Origin: Paraburkholderia sp. BL23I1N1
GTDB lineage: Bacteria > Pseudomonadota > Gammaproteobacteria > Burkholderiales > Burkholderiaceae
Length of the DNA stretch: 64,000 nt
NCBI RefSeq assembly: GCF_003610295.1
Contig: NZ_RAPV01000001.1
Coordinates: 2,666,001-2,730,000, forward strand
Reading direction: 5' to 3'
Below the pieces are notes generated by a model. That model worked only from the letters and a program-made list of their open reading frames with translations, made no database searches and was not told the origin of the DNA. Positions 1-9,678 of this stretch are shown piece after piece (within the stretch, counting starts at the first letter, position 1; each line of letters starts with the position of its first letter). A program made the position numbers and the translations under genes.

Positions 1-1888
1 ACTTATTTATGGGTATAGCAGTGCACAATTCGAGCGGGTGGCAAGGGAAACCTCGTGAGTATCTCTTTGAATGCGGCCCATGGAATGGTGCTTTTGGACG
101 ATCTGCTCGATAGCCACTTGCGCCAACAGTGGGCGGCGAAATATCTTAGCCTCCCGATGCGCTTGGCGTTACCGCTGATGCCAAAGTAGGCGTAATGCCC
201 CTTGAGCATCCTGCCGAGCTTCTGATGCTGATCCCTGATCGGCCAGTGCCGCATGGCGCGACACTGCTGGTTGATCTCCTTCAGGGCGCGAGCCAAGCGA
301 TCCTTGGCCGTCAGTTGCCCTGGCATCGGCCCTCCCTTCCTCGATTTCACCCAGACATGCGTGAACCCGAGGAAGTTAAAACTCGTCGCTAGCGCCTTAT
401 CGTCCTCTTCCTTCGCAGACTTCGGCCTGTAGCGGAAATCGACCATGGCGGTCTTGTCCGGGTGAAGCTCCAGCCCGTATTTCCCAAGCCGCTTACCCAG
501 CACCTCCAGCACTCGCTGCGCGTCATCCTTATATGCAAATAGCATGACAAAGTCATCCGCGAAACGCACCAGCGTGCTCGGCCCTCTCAAGCGTGGCTGC
601 ACCTCATTGCTGAACCATTCGTCGAGCACATAGTGCAGGAATACATTGGATAACAATGGGGAAGCAACACCGCCTTGAGGCGCGCCCGTTTCGGAAAAGG
701 ACAACTGTCCACCTTCCATTACACCCGCCTTCAACCACTTATCGATCAGCCTTCTGACTATCCCGTCAGTGACCCGTCGGGCTAAAAACTCCCTCAGTTT
801 TGCGTGCGAGATGCTGTCGAAGAATTTCCGAACATCCACATCTAACACCCATCGCCCACCATTCTTGGTGATCCCGCTTCTGATCGCTTGCAGCGCGTCG
901 TGCGCGCTGCGTCCACGGCGGTAGCCGAAGGAACTGTCGCTAAAGTCGATCTCATAGACCGGCTCCATCAGCAGAACGATGGCACGCTGTGCCACCTTGT
1001 CCTCAAAAGAAGGAATTCCAAGACCGCGTTGACCGCTGCCATCTGCCTTGTCGATGTAATGACGGCGAACCGGCGGCGCACGGTAGCTGCCCGATTTGAG
1101 CCGGTCGATCAGGCTGGTCAGATTCTGCTCCAGATTGGCAGCGTAATCTTCTCCGGTCTGACCGTCGACTCCCACCGCGCCATCCTTGCGCGTGCAGTCG
1201 TATGCATACCTGACCCATTCATAGTCGATGTGATGGGCCAAGGTGGTCAATGTCATCGCCGGGTTGTTTCTCGCCAGCTCGGCTATTCGTTCCTGTTTCG
1301 TTGACACGCTTTCAGGCTTCAATGTTCCTCCGTGTTTCTCATGAACGATTCTGTACAACGACGCCTCCCTTTCCTCGACCGGGTCCGCCCGAGCGGCGTT
1401 CCCCGGCGTCATCAGTACTATGAAGGCGCTAAGACTTCCTGTGCCGAATACGAGGTCGCTTATGGATTCGCTTGCTCGCTCCAATCCTTCCTCTCCTCGT
1501 TTTGCTCCTTGCGGCGGAGAGCCCCGCAAGGTGTGGCCCGGTTTATATCGCCCCGTGCCTCAGGGCCCTACAAGATCGGTCGAACACAGGACCTCCCAGG
1601 TTCCTGGGGAATCCATCCTCGCACCTTTGCCCTGCTCTCGGACCCCGGTCGGTCTGGCGAGCCTCACCATTACGGCTCGCACAGTGCTGTCCCCAGTGTT
1701 CGGAAAGTGAAGACACCAACAGTTGATTATCTCGAGGCTCAATCACATGGCTTCGGTACCTGCTGCCTACGCTTCAAGTAGTGCGTCACCGCACTCGCAT
1801 GCAAGGCTCGCTTCCGGCTGGTGGCTAGCCTTTACCGGGAGGGAGTCGAACCCTCTGGATTCCAATGACTGGTTTCCGCAATACACAC
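1..1888 (-). mobile_element. Group II intron, 5' part plus ORF; 3' end outside window
   Basis: A maturase-type reverse transcriptase gene lies on the minus strand, and several hundred non-coding bases precede it that can form RNA stems, for example a perfect 5-bp stem with 7-nt loop at 1839-1855. Two candidates fit the GUGYG consensus for an intron 5' end: minus-strand GTGTG starting at 1888 and GTGCG starting at 1794. The first lies just inside a CCAGGC/GCCTGG hairpin at 1901-1915, beside an IS630 remnant. The 3' domains V and VI would lie left of position 1 and cannot be checked. Presence of an intron is well supported; its exact boundary and class are not. Confidence 0.7.
3..1412 (-). CDS. 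ltrA: Group II intron reverse transcriptase/maturase
   Basis: This is an LtrA-family reverse transcriptase that would assist splicing and mobility of the host intron. The RT palm is clear: VDVRKFFDSI carries one catalytic Asp, the GAPQGGVASPLLSN block follows, and the catalytic centre reads FADD, a variant of YADD. A maturase-like C-terminal segment (GHYAYFGI) follows, and no HNH endonuclease domain is visible, as in endonuclease-free introns. The frame is open upstream to 1529, but family similarity begins at MTPGNAARA, so the ATG at 1412 is preferred (469 aa). The stop is at the window edge and the protein looks complete. Assignment is secure; intron class is not. Confidence 0.9.
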   Translation of the reverse strand: MTPGNAARADPVEEREASLYRIVHEKHGGTLKPESVSTKQERIAELARNNPAMTLTTLAHHIDYEWVRYAYDCTRKDGAVGVDGQTGEDYAANLEQNLTSLIDRLKSGSYRAPPVRRHYIDKADGSGQRGLGIPSFEDKVAQRAIVLLMEPVYEIDFSDSSFGYRRGRSAHDALQAIRSGITKNGGRWVLDVDVRKFFDSISHAKLREFLARRVTDGIVRRLIDKWLKAGVMEGGQLSFSETGAPQGGVASPLLSNVFLHYVLDEWFSNEVQPRLRGPSTLVRFADDFVMLFAYKDDAQRVLEVLGKRLGKYGLELHPDKTAMVDFRYRPKSAKEEDDKALATSFNFLGFTHVWVKSRKGGPMPGQLTAKDRLARALKEINQQCRAMRHWPIRDQHQKLGRMLKGHYAYFGISGNAKRIGRLRYFAAHCWRKWLSSRSSKSTIPWAAFKEILTRFPLPPARIVHCYTHK

Positions 1889-1916
1889 TTCCTCCAATCC
1901 CAGGCTTCGCCTGGCG

Positions 1917-2065
1917 CTACCGAACTGAATCTCATCGAAATCCTCTGGAAGCACGCCAAGTATCACTGGCGCGGCTTCGTCACCTGGACCAAGGAAACCA
2001 TCGATGCCGAGGTCAAAAAACTGCTCGACGGATTCGGCTCAGATTTTCAAATCAGATTTTCGTGA
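1917..2065 (+). pseudogene. IS630-family transposase, 3' fragment
   Basis: About 49 codons match the extreme C-terminus of IS630-type DDE transposases. The signature ELNLIEILWKHAKYHWR contains the catalytic Glu region, normally written PELNPIE. The frame opens upstream into unrelated DNA with a hairpin, so only the 3' end survives. It lies between the group II intron and the last gene of the SDR operon, and marks a rearranged boundary. It is not a copy of the IS630 element at 17.3-18.8 kb, whose C-terminus differs. Confidence 0.75.
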
Positions 2066-2088
2066 ACACTTATCACATCCGACCCGGT

Positions 2089-2865
2089 TTAGAAAAACGA
2101 CTGTCCGCCATCAACGGTTACAACCTGTCCGGTGATGTGGCGGCCGGTTTCGCCGAGCAGAAACGTGATGGCCGCCGCCTGATCGGCCGCCTGCGCCATG
2201 CGTCCGAGTGGAATACCAAGGCGCCACTGTGCAAGGTTGCCGTTGATCGCGATCTCGTGCCGCACCGGGTCTGTTCCCATCATCGCAGTGGCAGTCGAGC
2301 CTGGACACACGATGTTGACCGTGATGTTCTTGCGGGCCAGTTCAAGCGCCATATAGCGACCCAACTGGATCACCGCGGCTTTCGACGCACCGTAGGCCGC
2401 CGCGGTCAGTTGCGGCTGGCGCGCGCCGATCGAAGCGACCAGAACGATGCGGCCGTTGCCCCGCTCCAGCATGTGATTCGCGACGGTCTGCGAGACCAGA
2501 AACGCACCGGTGGTGTTGACCGCAAACATGCGATCCCAGGTGGCGCGCGAAGTCGTCGTGAAAGACTCCGGCGAATACAGGCCGGCCGCAACGACGAGAC
2601 CGTCGATCGCGCCGTGGTTCTGTACGACCGCCTCGACGACGTGCGCAATCGAGGCCTCGTTCGTGACATCGAGCGCATGGGCCGAATGCCGCTCGCGCCC
2701 CGGCAGATCGGCCGCGAGTTCGTGCACCCGTGCGCCATCGAGATCAGCCAGCGCAACGCGGGCGCCTTGCTCCGCCAGCATCTGCGCGGTTGCAAACCCA
2801 ATGCCCTCGCGCGCACCGCCGCCAACGACAAACATCGACTTGCCTTCGAAAGTGGATAGACTCAC
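2089..2865 (-). CDS. SDR family oxidoreductase
   Basis: A classical short-chain dehydrogenase/reductase of 258 aa, expected to be a cytosolic NAD(P)-dependent enzyme acting on an alcohol or ketone. The N-terminal cofactor motif is GGGAREGIG near residue 15, a variant of TGxxxGIG. The active-site YGASK motif lies near residue 158, and the C-terminus ends in the usual GQVVTVDGG segment. The start is GTG at 2865 with AAGGGG upstream. It is the last gene of the liv-SDR operon, 45 bp after the preceding SDR, so it probably acts on the transported substrate or a metabolite of it. Substrate cannot be read from sequence. Confidence 0.88.
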   Translation of the reverse strand: MSLSTFEGKSMFVVGGGAREGIGFATAQMLAEQGARVALADLDGARVHELAADLPGRERHSAHALDVTNEASIAHVVEAVVQNHGAIDGLVVAAGLYSPESFTTTSRATWDRMFAVNTTGAFLVSQTVANHMLERGNGRIVLVASIGARQPQLTAAAYGASKAAVIQLGRYMALELARKNITVNIVCPGSTATAMMGTDPVRHEIAINGNLAQWRLGIPLGRMAQAADQAAAITFLLGETGRHITGQVVTVDGGQSFF

Positions 2866-2910
2866 AACGAACCCCTTGTGTTGATTGAAATGGTGGGATG
2901 CGTACCGCGC

Positions 2911-3699
<789 letters not shown>

Positions 3700-3765
3700 G
3701 CTGGTTCCTGTGATGAATTCGATGACACTGCGATGCGTTGCGTAGTGGGGTAATGGGTGTAACGG

Positions 3766-4632
3766 CTATGGGTTCGGCATGATCGTCCTGCCGATGAGCG
3801 GCCAACCGATTGGCGCAACCGAAGCATCGCCGGCTGCAGTGGCCGCCTCGGGTGTCCAGGTGGCGGCCAGCACCCGCTTGCCGTTTGGCGCCGCGTTGCC
3901 TTCCGACACTAGCCACGCGAGCGGCGCGATCAGCGCTTGCGGCGGCACCAGCTTCGATCGGTCGAAACCCGCCTCCGGGGGAATCATCGGCGTATCCGCA
4001 GGACCGCCCGGCACGAGTACATTGACGGTAACGCCGGTGCCGGCAAGGTCCTGGGCCATGATGGCCGAATGCGATTCGAGCGCTGCCTTCGAGCCGCCGT
4101 ATGGTGCGAAGCCGCGTCGCATCATCGATTCATGGCTAGTTGTGACATTCACAACACGCCCCCAGTTTTGCGCGCGCATGCGCCGCGCGGCGTGAATCGC
4201 GAGCAGAAACGGCGCGACAGCATTGATCTCGAAGAACAACCGCACCATGTCATCGGATAGATCGACAAACGAAGGTGGATTGTCGAAGTAATTAGGGGTG
4301 ACAAGCGACGGCCCCACACCCGCGTTGTTGACCAGGATGTCGATGCCGCCAAGCGTTTCGTCTGCCCTGAACATTACGTCGGCGACTGCACCGGGTTGCG
4401 TCAGGTCACACTCGAAGCTGAAGGCATTGGCCGCGCCGCGCTGCCCATTTGCCTGAGCGACCGCTTCCGCGACCTGCTGGGCATCACGGTCGATAAACAG
4501 CACGGTGTGGCCAGCGTCGAGCAGCCCATTCGCCATCGCACGGCCAAGCCCACGCGCCGCCCCCGTGACGACTGCGCGACGGCGCATCCCGGAGGAGATG
4601 TCGTCGATCGTGCTATTTCCCACACTTGTCAT
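3766..4632 (-). CDS. SDR family oxidoreductase
   Basis: An SDR of 288 aa with TGAARGLGR near residue 17, NNAG in the middle and YGGSK as the active-site motif. The C-terminal quarter is longer and more divergent than in its two neighbours. The frame extends to 4671, but the ATG at 4632 has a good ribosome binding site (GGAG eight bases upstream), so that start is preferred. It is the first SDR after the permease genes; the 62-bp gap to livM is compatible with co-transcription. Substrate is unknown. Confidence 0.86.
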   Translation of the reverse strand: MTSVGNSTIDDISSGMRRRAVVTGAARGLGRAMANGLLDAGHTVLFIDRDAQQVAEAVAQANGQRGAANAFSFECDLTQPGAVADVMFRADETLGGIDILVNNAGVGPSLVTPNYFDNPPSFVDLSDDMVRLFFEINAVAPFLLAIHAARRMRAQNWGRVVNVTTSHESMMRRGFAPYGGSKAALESHSAIMAQDLAGTGVTVNVLVPGGPADTPMIPPEAGFDRSKLVPPQALIAPLAWLVSEGNAAPNGKRVLAATWTPEAATAAGDASVAPIGWPLIGRTIMPNP

Positions 4633-4694
4633 CTCATCGACTCCATAAAAGGCCAAGGAAACATCAGCCACATCACGAAAGACACAGCGCGCGT

Positions 4695-5645
4695 CTACAA
4701 CGTTTTGGCGACGAGTTCTTCACTCGCCTTCGGCGGTACCGGCGCGCGCCGATTAAACAACCGGGCAGCTTCGCCCACGATCCCGCGCCGGAACACCAGC
4801 ACACAAACCATAAAGATCGCGCCCTGAATAACCGTCACCCACGCGCCCAGCGCCGCCAGGTAGTTCTCCATCGCCGCCGCGATCATCGCGCCCACGATCG
4901 GCCCAGAGAACGTACCCACGCCGCCTAGAATCGCCATCAGGATCGCGAGTCCTGACATCGACCAGTGAACGTTGTTGAGCGACGCCAACTGGAACACCAA
5001 CGAATCGAGCGAACCGGCCACTCCGGCCATCGTCGCTGACAGCACGAACGTGAGCAGCTTGAAGTAATGCGTCTCGTAGCCCAGTGAGATTGCACGCTGC
5101 TCGTTCTCCCGGATGCCTTTCAGCACGTTACCGAACGGCGAATGAATTGCGCGATAGATGACCCACAGCCCACCCACGCAGGTGACGAACACGAAGTAGT
5201 ACAGAGCCGTGGTGTTGCTGAGGTCAATCCTCCCGAACAGCATGCCGCGCGGCACATCCTGGATGCCCTCGTCGGCATGCGTGAACGGCGCCTGCAACGA
5301 AAAGAAGTAGACAAGCTGTGCGAGCGCAAGCGTCACCATCGAGAAATAGATGCCCTGCCGGCGAATCGAGACGAAGCCGAACGCCAGTCCCATCATCGCC
5401 GCGACGGCTGCACCGGCCAGCACGCCGAGCAACGGGTCGAAGCCGTACTCCTTCACGCAATGCGCGGTCACATAGCCGGCGAAGCCGTAGAAAGCCGCAT
5501 GACCGAACGACAACAGGCCGCCGTAGCCAAGCAACAGATTGAATGCGCTGGCAAACAGTGCAAAGCACAGCACCTTCATCAGGAACACCGGATAGATGAG
5601 CGCAGGCGCCACGAGGCCGAGTGCGAGCAGAAGCAGGATCAGCAC
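4695..5645 (-). CDS. livM: Branched-chain amino acid-type ABC transporter permease, LivM family
   Basis: A hydrophobic inner-membrane permease, one of the two transmembrane partners in a LivFGHM-type importer. The family signature LLLGYGGLLSFGHAAFYG lies near residue 35, and GGVGTFSGPIVGA in the C-terminal third is the cytoplasmic coupling region. The first in-frame start is a GTG at 5645 without a convincing ribosome binding site. Family-like sequence (RFFSPATTR) continues upstream of it in the same frame, so the true N-terminus is probably longer or was joined to LivH. The livH frame runs on over 422 bases of this gene, which points to a frameshift in the A6 run at 5665-5670. Confidence 0.85.
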   Translation of the reverse strand: MLILLLLALGLVAPALIYPVFLMKVLCFALFASAFNLLLGYGGLLSFGHAAFYGFAGYVTAHCVKEYGFDPLLGVLAGAAVAAMMGLAFGFVSIRRQGIYFSMVTLALAQLVYFFSLQAPFTHADEGIQDVPRGMLFGRIDLSNTTALYYFVFVTCVGGLWVIYRAIHSPFGNVLKGIRENEQRAISLGYETHYFKLLTFVLSATMAGVAGSLDSLVFQLASLNNVHWSMSGLAILMAILGGVGTFSGPIVGAMIAAAMENYLAALGAWVTVIQGAIFMVCVLVFRRGIVGEAARLFNRRAPVPPKASEELVAKTL

Positions 5646-6606
5646 GCGCGTTGTGGCCGGCGAGAAAAAACGGCCGCGGCGGTTCGCAGTGCACCGCCTG
5701 CCCCTGGCTGGTCAGCAACGCATTGCCGAAGAGTCCTGCCGGTCGCACCAGCAGCACGACGACCATGATGAGGAACACGACCGTCGTTGAGGCCTGGGGG
5801 TAGAAGACCCGCGTCAGGCCTTCGGCCACACCGAGTGCGAATCCCGAGATGATGGCCCCCATGATCGATCCCATGCCACCTATCACGACGATCGCGAATA
5901 CGACGATGATGACGTCCGAGCCCATCTGCGCGTTGGCCTGGTAAATCGGCGCGGCCATCACGCCTGCGAGTGCCGCGAGGCCCACGCCGAACCCATAAGT
6001 CAGCGTGACCAGGCGCGGCACGTTGATGCCGAACGCGCGGGTCAGCCTGGGATTCTCGGTCGCCGCCCGCAGGTGCGCGCCGAGCGATGTACGCTCGATC
6101 ATGTACCAAGTCGCGAGGCAGACCGACAGCGCCGCACCGATCACCCACACGCGGTAAGCGGGAAGAAAGATGAAGCCCAGATCCCACGCCGCGCCAAGCG
6201 AAGGCGGTATCGGATAAGGCACACCCGTCGAGCCGAACCTGTAGCGCACGAGTCCCTCGATCACGAGCGACATGCCGAACGTGAGCAACATGCCGTACAG
6301 GTGATTCAGCCGATACATGCGCTTGAGGAGTGTGCGTTCGAGCACGATGCCGAATGCGCCGACCAGAACGGGAGCGATGATTAGCGTGGGCCAGTAACCG
6401 AGGCCGAATGTATCGAGCAATACATAAGCGCCTAGCGCCCCGAGCATGTACTGCGCGCCATGCGCAAAGTTCACGATCCCGAGCAATCCGAAGATCACCG
6501 CGAGGCCGAGACTAAGCATTGCGTAAAAACCACCGTTGATGAGACCAATCAGCAACTGTCCGAAAAACGCCGCGGGCGGCGGCAAAGCCTGGAGTAACGA
6601 GTCCAT
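5224..6606 (-). CDS. livH: Branched-chain amino acid-type ABC transporter permease, LivH family (abnormal 3' end)
   Basis: The first ~300 residues are a typical LivH inner-membrane permease: GLAVIFGLLGIVNFAHG near residue 35, the GGMGSIMGAIISGF coupling loop near 243, and the usual end LVRPAGLFG. Normal family members stop about there. Here the frame stays open for ~160 more residues, which are an out-of-frame reading of livM and carry no family similarity. Removing one base from the A6 run at 5665-5670 would join LivH to LivM as one protein. The locus is therefore a frameshifted livHM fusion, a recently broken pair or a sequencing error. The ATG at 6606 follows livF by 52 bp. Confidence 0.82.
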   Translation of the reverse strand: MDSLLQALPPPAAFFGQLLIGLINGGFYAMLSLGLAVIFGLLGIVNFAHGAQYMLGALGAYVLLDTFGLGYWPTLIIAPVLVGAFGIVLERTLLKRMYRLNHLYGMLLTFGMSLVIEGLVRYRFGSTGVPYPIPPSLGAAWDLGFIFLPAYRVWVIGAALSVCLATWYMIERTSLGAHLRAATENPRLTRAFGINVPRLVTLTYGFGVGLAALAGVMAAPIYQANAQMGSDVIIVVFAIVVIGGMGSIMGAIISGFALGVAEGLTRVFYPQASTTVVFLIMVVVLLVRPAGLFGNALLTSQGQAVHCEPPRPFFLAGHNARADPASARTRPRGACAHLSGVPDEGAVLCTVCQRIQSVAWLRRPVVVRSCGFLRLRRLCDRALREGVRLRPVARRAGRCSRRGDDGTGVRLRLDSPAGHLFLDGDACARTACLLLFVAGAVHACRRGHPGCAARHAVRED

Positions 6607-6658
6607 CTTCTGCTCCTAGTCCGTATCAAATGTCTTGCGATGCCGGGGCTCGCCGCCC

Positions 6659-7390
6659 TCAAACCGACAGGTATTGATTGACACGCTGGCTACTGCTGTC
6701 GAAAGCGGCACGCGAGATCATGTCGACCACGCGGCCATGCTCGACGATGTAGTGGCGATCGGCGACGCCCGCTGCGAAGTGAGCGTTCTGCTCGACCAGC
6801 AGGATGGTGATACCGCGTTGTTTGAGGGTGCCGATAAGCGTCCCGATCTGCTCGACAATCACGGGTGCGAGACCCTCGGTTGGCTCGTCGAGCAACAACA
6901 ACCGCGCGCCGGTGCGCAGGATGCGGGCGATCGCGAGCATCTGCAGTTCGCCGCCGGACATGCAGGTCCCCTGGCTCTGACGGCGCTCGTACAGGTTCGG
7001 GAAAATCTGGTATATCTCGTCGACGGACATGCCCCCGCCGGCCACCACCGGCGGCAGCAGCAGGTTTTCTCCGACTGTCAGGCTGGCATAGATCCCCCGC
7101 TCCTCCGGACAATAGGCAATGCCCAGCTTCGCAATCCGTTCAGAAGGCAGCAGCGTGCATTCGCGGCCGTCGAACCGGATTTCACCGTCACGACGGTCGA
7201 TGATCCCCATGATGGTCTTGAGCGTCGTCGATTTGCCTGCGCCGTTGCGGCCGAGCAGCGTGACAACCTCGCCACGTCCGATCTCAAAGTTAATGCCATG
7301 CAGCACCTGTGATTCGCCATACCAGGCACGCAGGTTCCGTATTGTCAGCAGAACGTCGTCAGCCTTGATGCGCGTCGTATCGTCAGTCAT
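6659..7390 (-). CDS. livF: ABC transporter ATP-binding protein, LivF family
   Basis: A cytoplasmic ATPase of 243 aa that powers the Liv-type importer together with LivG. Walker A is GRNGAGKST, the ABC signature is LSGGE-like (MSGGELQM), Walker B is LLLLDEP followed by TEGLAP, and the H-loop follows. The frame is open to 7471, but the ATG at 7390 gives the normal family N-terminus. That start overlaps the livG stop codon by 8 bp, the usual translational coupling in these operons. Confidence 0.92.
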   Translation of the reverse strand: MTDDTTRIKADDVLLTIRNLRAWYGESQVLHGINFEIGRGEVVTLLGRNGAGKSTTLKTIMGIIDRRDGEIRFDGRECTLLPSERIAKLGIAYCPEERGIYASLTVGENLLLPPVVAGGGMSVDEIYQIFPNLYERRQSQGTCMSGGELQMLAIARILRTGARLLLLDEPTEGLAPVIVEQIGTLIGTLKQRGITILLVEQNAHFAAGVADRHYIVEHGRVVDMISRAAFDSSSQRVNQYLSV

Positions 7391-8135
7391 GGGCATACCC
7401 CATATAAGCGGCTCGAACGTCGGGATCTTTCGATACCTCAGCGTATGCTCCTTCGGCCAACACCTTGCCACGCGCCATCACGGTGATACGGTTCGACAAT
7501 GCCTGGACTACGGACAGGTTGTGCTCGACCATCAGCACCGTATAGCGTTCACCGACTTTGGCGATCAGGTTCGAGACGGTGCCGATGTCTTCCCGGCCGA
7601 GGCCGGCCATCGGCTCGTCGAGCAATAGCAACTCCGGCTCGATCGACAGCGTTGTGGCGATTTCGAGCGCGCGCCGGCGGCCATACGACAGGTCGGCCGC
7701 TACCGCGTGCATGTAATCGGCAAGGCCCACTGCAGCGATCAATTCTTCGGCGCGTTCGTTGAGTACGTCGAGGCTGCGTTCGTTGCGCCAGAAATGAAAC
7801 GCCGTGCCGAGCTTGCGTTGTAGGGCAAGACGCAGGTTGTCAAGCACCGTCAGGTGCGGAAAGATCGCCGAGATCTGGAACGAACGCACCATACCCATAC
7901 GGGCAACCTCGGCAGACCGCGCATGCGTAATGTCGTTGTCGCGATAGCTGATGGTGCCCGCGGTCGGTTGGAGGAACTTTGTCAGCAGGTTGAATACTGT
8001 CGTCTTTCCGGCCCCATTGGGTCCGATCAGCGCATGAATGTGGCCGCGTTCAATACGCAGATCCACGCCTCCCACCGCAAGGTGGCCGCCGAATTGCTTG
8101 ACGAGCCCCCGTGCTTCGAGAATGTACTGACTCAT
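7383..8135 (-). CDS. livG: ABC transporter ATP-binding protein, LivG family
   Basis: The second ATPase of the importer, 250 aa. Walker A is GPNGAGKTT, the signature region is LSYGRRRALEIA (typical of LivG), and Walker B is LLLLDEPMAGL. The C-terminal AEVSKDPDVRAAYMG segment is characteristic of the LivG/BcaG subgroup. The ATG at 8135 lies 67 bp after the binding-protein gene. Both ATPases are intact; only the permease pair looks damaged. Confidence 0.93.
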   Translation of the reverse strand: MSQYILEARGLVKQFGGHLAVGGVDLRIERGHIHALIGPNGAGKTTVFNLLTKFLQPTAGTISYRDNDITHARSAEVARMGMVRSFQISAIFPHLTVLDNLRLALQRKLGTAFHFWRNERSLDVLNERAEELIAAVGLADYMHAVAADLSYGRRRALEIATTLSIEPELLLLDEPMAGLGREDIGTVSNLIAKVGERYTVLMVEHNLSVVQALSNRITVMARGKVLAEGAYAEVSKDPDVRAAYMGYAHD

Positions 8136-8202
8136 GAAATTACCTCTGTGTCGTAGCGTGCGCCGGATGCGCCAGGAGAAAGCGTTGACGTAAGCCCCGA
8201 GA

Positions 8203-9444
8203 TCACTTTTTCACCAACGGGCATTCGCTACGCGCTAGCGGTGAGTACGCTTCGTCAGGCGGTACGACGGCGAGCAATTCGGCATAGTCGAATACCGATT
8301 TCGATTGCGATGGCGCCTTCACTCTCGCGAGGTACATCGGACGGATCAATTCGGTGTCGGCGCGGATATGACCGTTCTTGACGGCGAAGGAGTTGACCGG
8401 CATGGCTTTCATCTCCGGCACGACAACCGTGGCGTCGTCGCTTTTCGTCTGCTGAACTGCCTTGAGGTAATGAGTGACGGCCTCATACTCGGCGACGTGC
8501 GAAAACGCGGGCACGACGCCCGTTCTCGCCATGAAACGCTTCGACCAGGCAAGTGCATCGGCATTCATCTCCGGATAGAAAGGCGTGGCAAATACAATGC
8601 CTGCCGCCTGGTCGAGTCCCATCGCCTTGATGTCCGTCGCGAACAACCCCCCGTTTGCGACCAGCGTGACGCCGCCCTGTGTCATGCCGAACTGGTGCGC
8701 CGCCTTGACGACGTTGACCATGTCAGTGCCGCCGAAGCCGACCGCAAGACTGGTAGGTCGCAACGCCTGCGCCTGCAACACAAATGACGACACATCGCCG
8801 GCATTAACCGGCACACGCACTTCACCCGCGAGGCGCCCACCGCCGCTCTTGATGCCCTCGATCGCGGCGTTGTAGGCAGGCGTACCGGCGGCGGTGTCCT
8901 GCACCATGACATACCACGCCTTGCCAAGCTTCTGGCTCACATAGCGAGTGGACGGGACACCGAGCGCGTAGAAATCGGGCGACCAGTGAATGCTATTCGG
9001 CAGGCACACCTTGCCGTTCAGATCAGAGGTCTGGGCGATCGTGTAAACCACAGTGCGCGTTGGACGCGTCTTCGCAATCGCCGAGGCAGCCATCGCGACG
9101 GACGAACCCGCGAGACTGAATACGGCGGCAATGTTGTCGCGATCGAACCACTGCGTCAGGATTGCCGAGCCTACGGCAGGTTTCATTTGGTGGTCGGCCG
9201 TCACCAGTTCGATCTTGCGGCCGTTGACCGTGCCGCCGAAATCCTCGATCGCCATCTGGGCGGCTGCCACAGAGTACTTACCGGCCAGGTCGCTATAGGC
9301 CGACGACATGTCGGTCAGCACGCCGATCTTCAGCGGGCCATTCGACTGGGCGGCAGCGGGCCATGCCGCGGTCAAGGCTGCGGACACCATCAGCGGTATC
9401 GCACAAGACCTACCGATGCTCGCAAGGCAAGGGGGAAAGTTCAT
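8203..9444 (-). CDS. ABC transporter periplasmic substrate-binding protein (Leu/Ile/Val-binding family)
   Basis: A periplasmic type-1 binding protein of 413 aa that would deliver the substrate to the LivHM permeases. An N-terminal signal peptide (hydrophobic core near residues 17-30, AAA/AQS cleavage region) precedes LKIGVLTDMSSAYSDLAG, the family's usual first strand. The ATG at 9444 has GGAG nine bases upstream and gives a normal signal peptide; the longer frame to 9489 does not. It is the first gene of the operon. Binding proteins of this family serve amino acids but also aromatic acids and other carboxylates, so the name livK would over-claim. A dyad at 9493-9511 lies in its promoter region. 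Confidence 0.9.
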   Translation of the reverse strand: MNFPPCLASIGRSCAIPLMVSAALTAAWPAAAQSNGPLKIGVLTDMSSAYSDLAGKYSVAAAQMAIEDFGGTVNGRKIELVTADHQMKPAVGSAILTQWFDRDNIAAVFSLAGSSVAMAASAIAKTRPTRTVVYTIAQTSDLNGKVCLPNSIHWSPDFYALGVPSTRYVSQKLGKAWYVMVQDTAAGTPAYNAAIEGIKSGGGRLAGEVRVPVNAGDVSSFVLQAQALRPTSLAVGFGGTDMVNVVKAAHQFGMTQGGVTLVANGGLFATDIKAMGLDQAAGIVFATPFYPEMNADALAWSKRFMARTGVVPAFSHVAEYEAVTHYLKAVQQTKSDDATVVVPEMKAMPVNSFAVKNGHIRADTELIRPMYLARVKAPSQSKSVFDYAELLAVVPPDEAYSPLARSECPLVKK

Positions 9445-9492
9445 GACTGTGTCTCCAGTTGATTTTATGTTTGGTTGTCGTTTATGCAATTA

Positions 9493-9511
9493 TTTCGACA
9501 CTATTGTCAAA
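9493..9511. promoter_or_regulatory. Candidate operator dyad upstream of the transporter operon
   Basis: The sequence TTTCGACACTATTGTCAAA contains a near-perfect inverted repeat (GACA/TGTC, extended by TTT/AAA). It lies about 50 bp upstream of the binding-protein start, in the divergent region with the YciI-like gene. The same TTTGAC/GTCAAA half-site recurs at 11865-11901. Size and spacing suit a TetR- or GntR-type repressor, but no regulator gene is adjacent. This is inference from symmetry and recurrence. Confidence 0.4.
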
Positions 9512-9678
9512 CCGTCAAGCGAGCGATGGTCCGTTTTTACCCTGATACCGGAAGGGTTAACGTCAGGAGTCGGCGTTAAAGGCCAGCTTCAAGGGTTATC
9601 TTGTATGTCTGTTTTTTGACGACATCGTAGAATTCACGCAATGCTTACGTGGTCACCTATCTACAGGAGAAAAGTTTC

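Noticed and set aside
1839..1855. A perfect T-arm-like hairpin (GAGGG, TTCGACT loop, CCCTC on the minus strand), possibly a tRNA.
   Set aside because: No D-arm, anticodon arm or acceptor pairs with it; it lies in the expected structured 5' region of the group II intron.
1723..2859. A 378-codon plus-strand frame.
   Set aside because: It runs antisense over the first SDR gene and through the IS630 remnant and has no motif; a GC-rich shadow.
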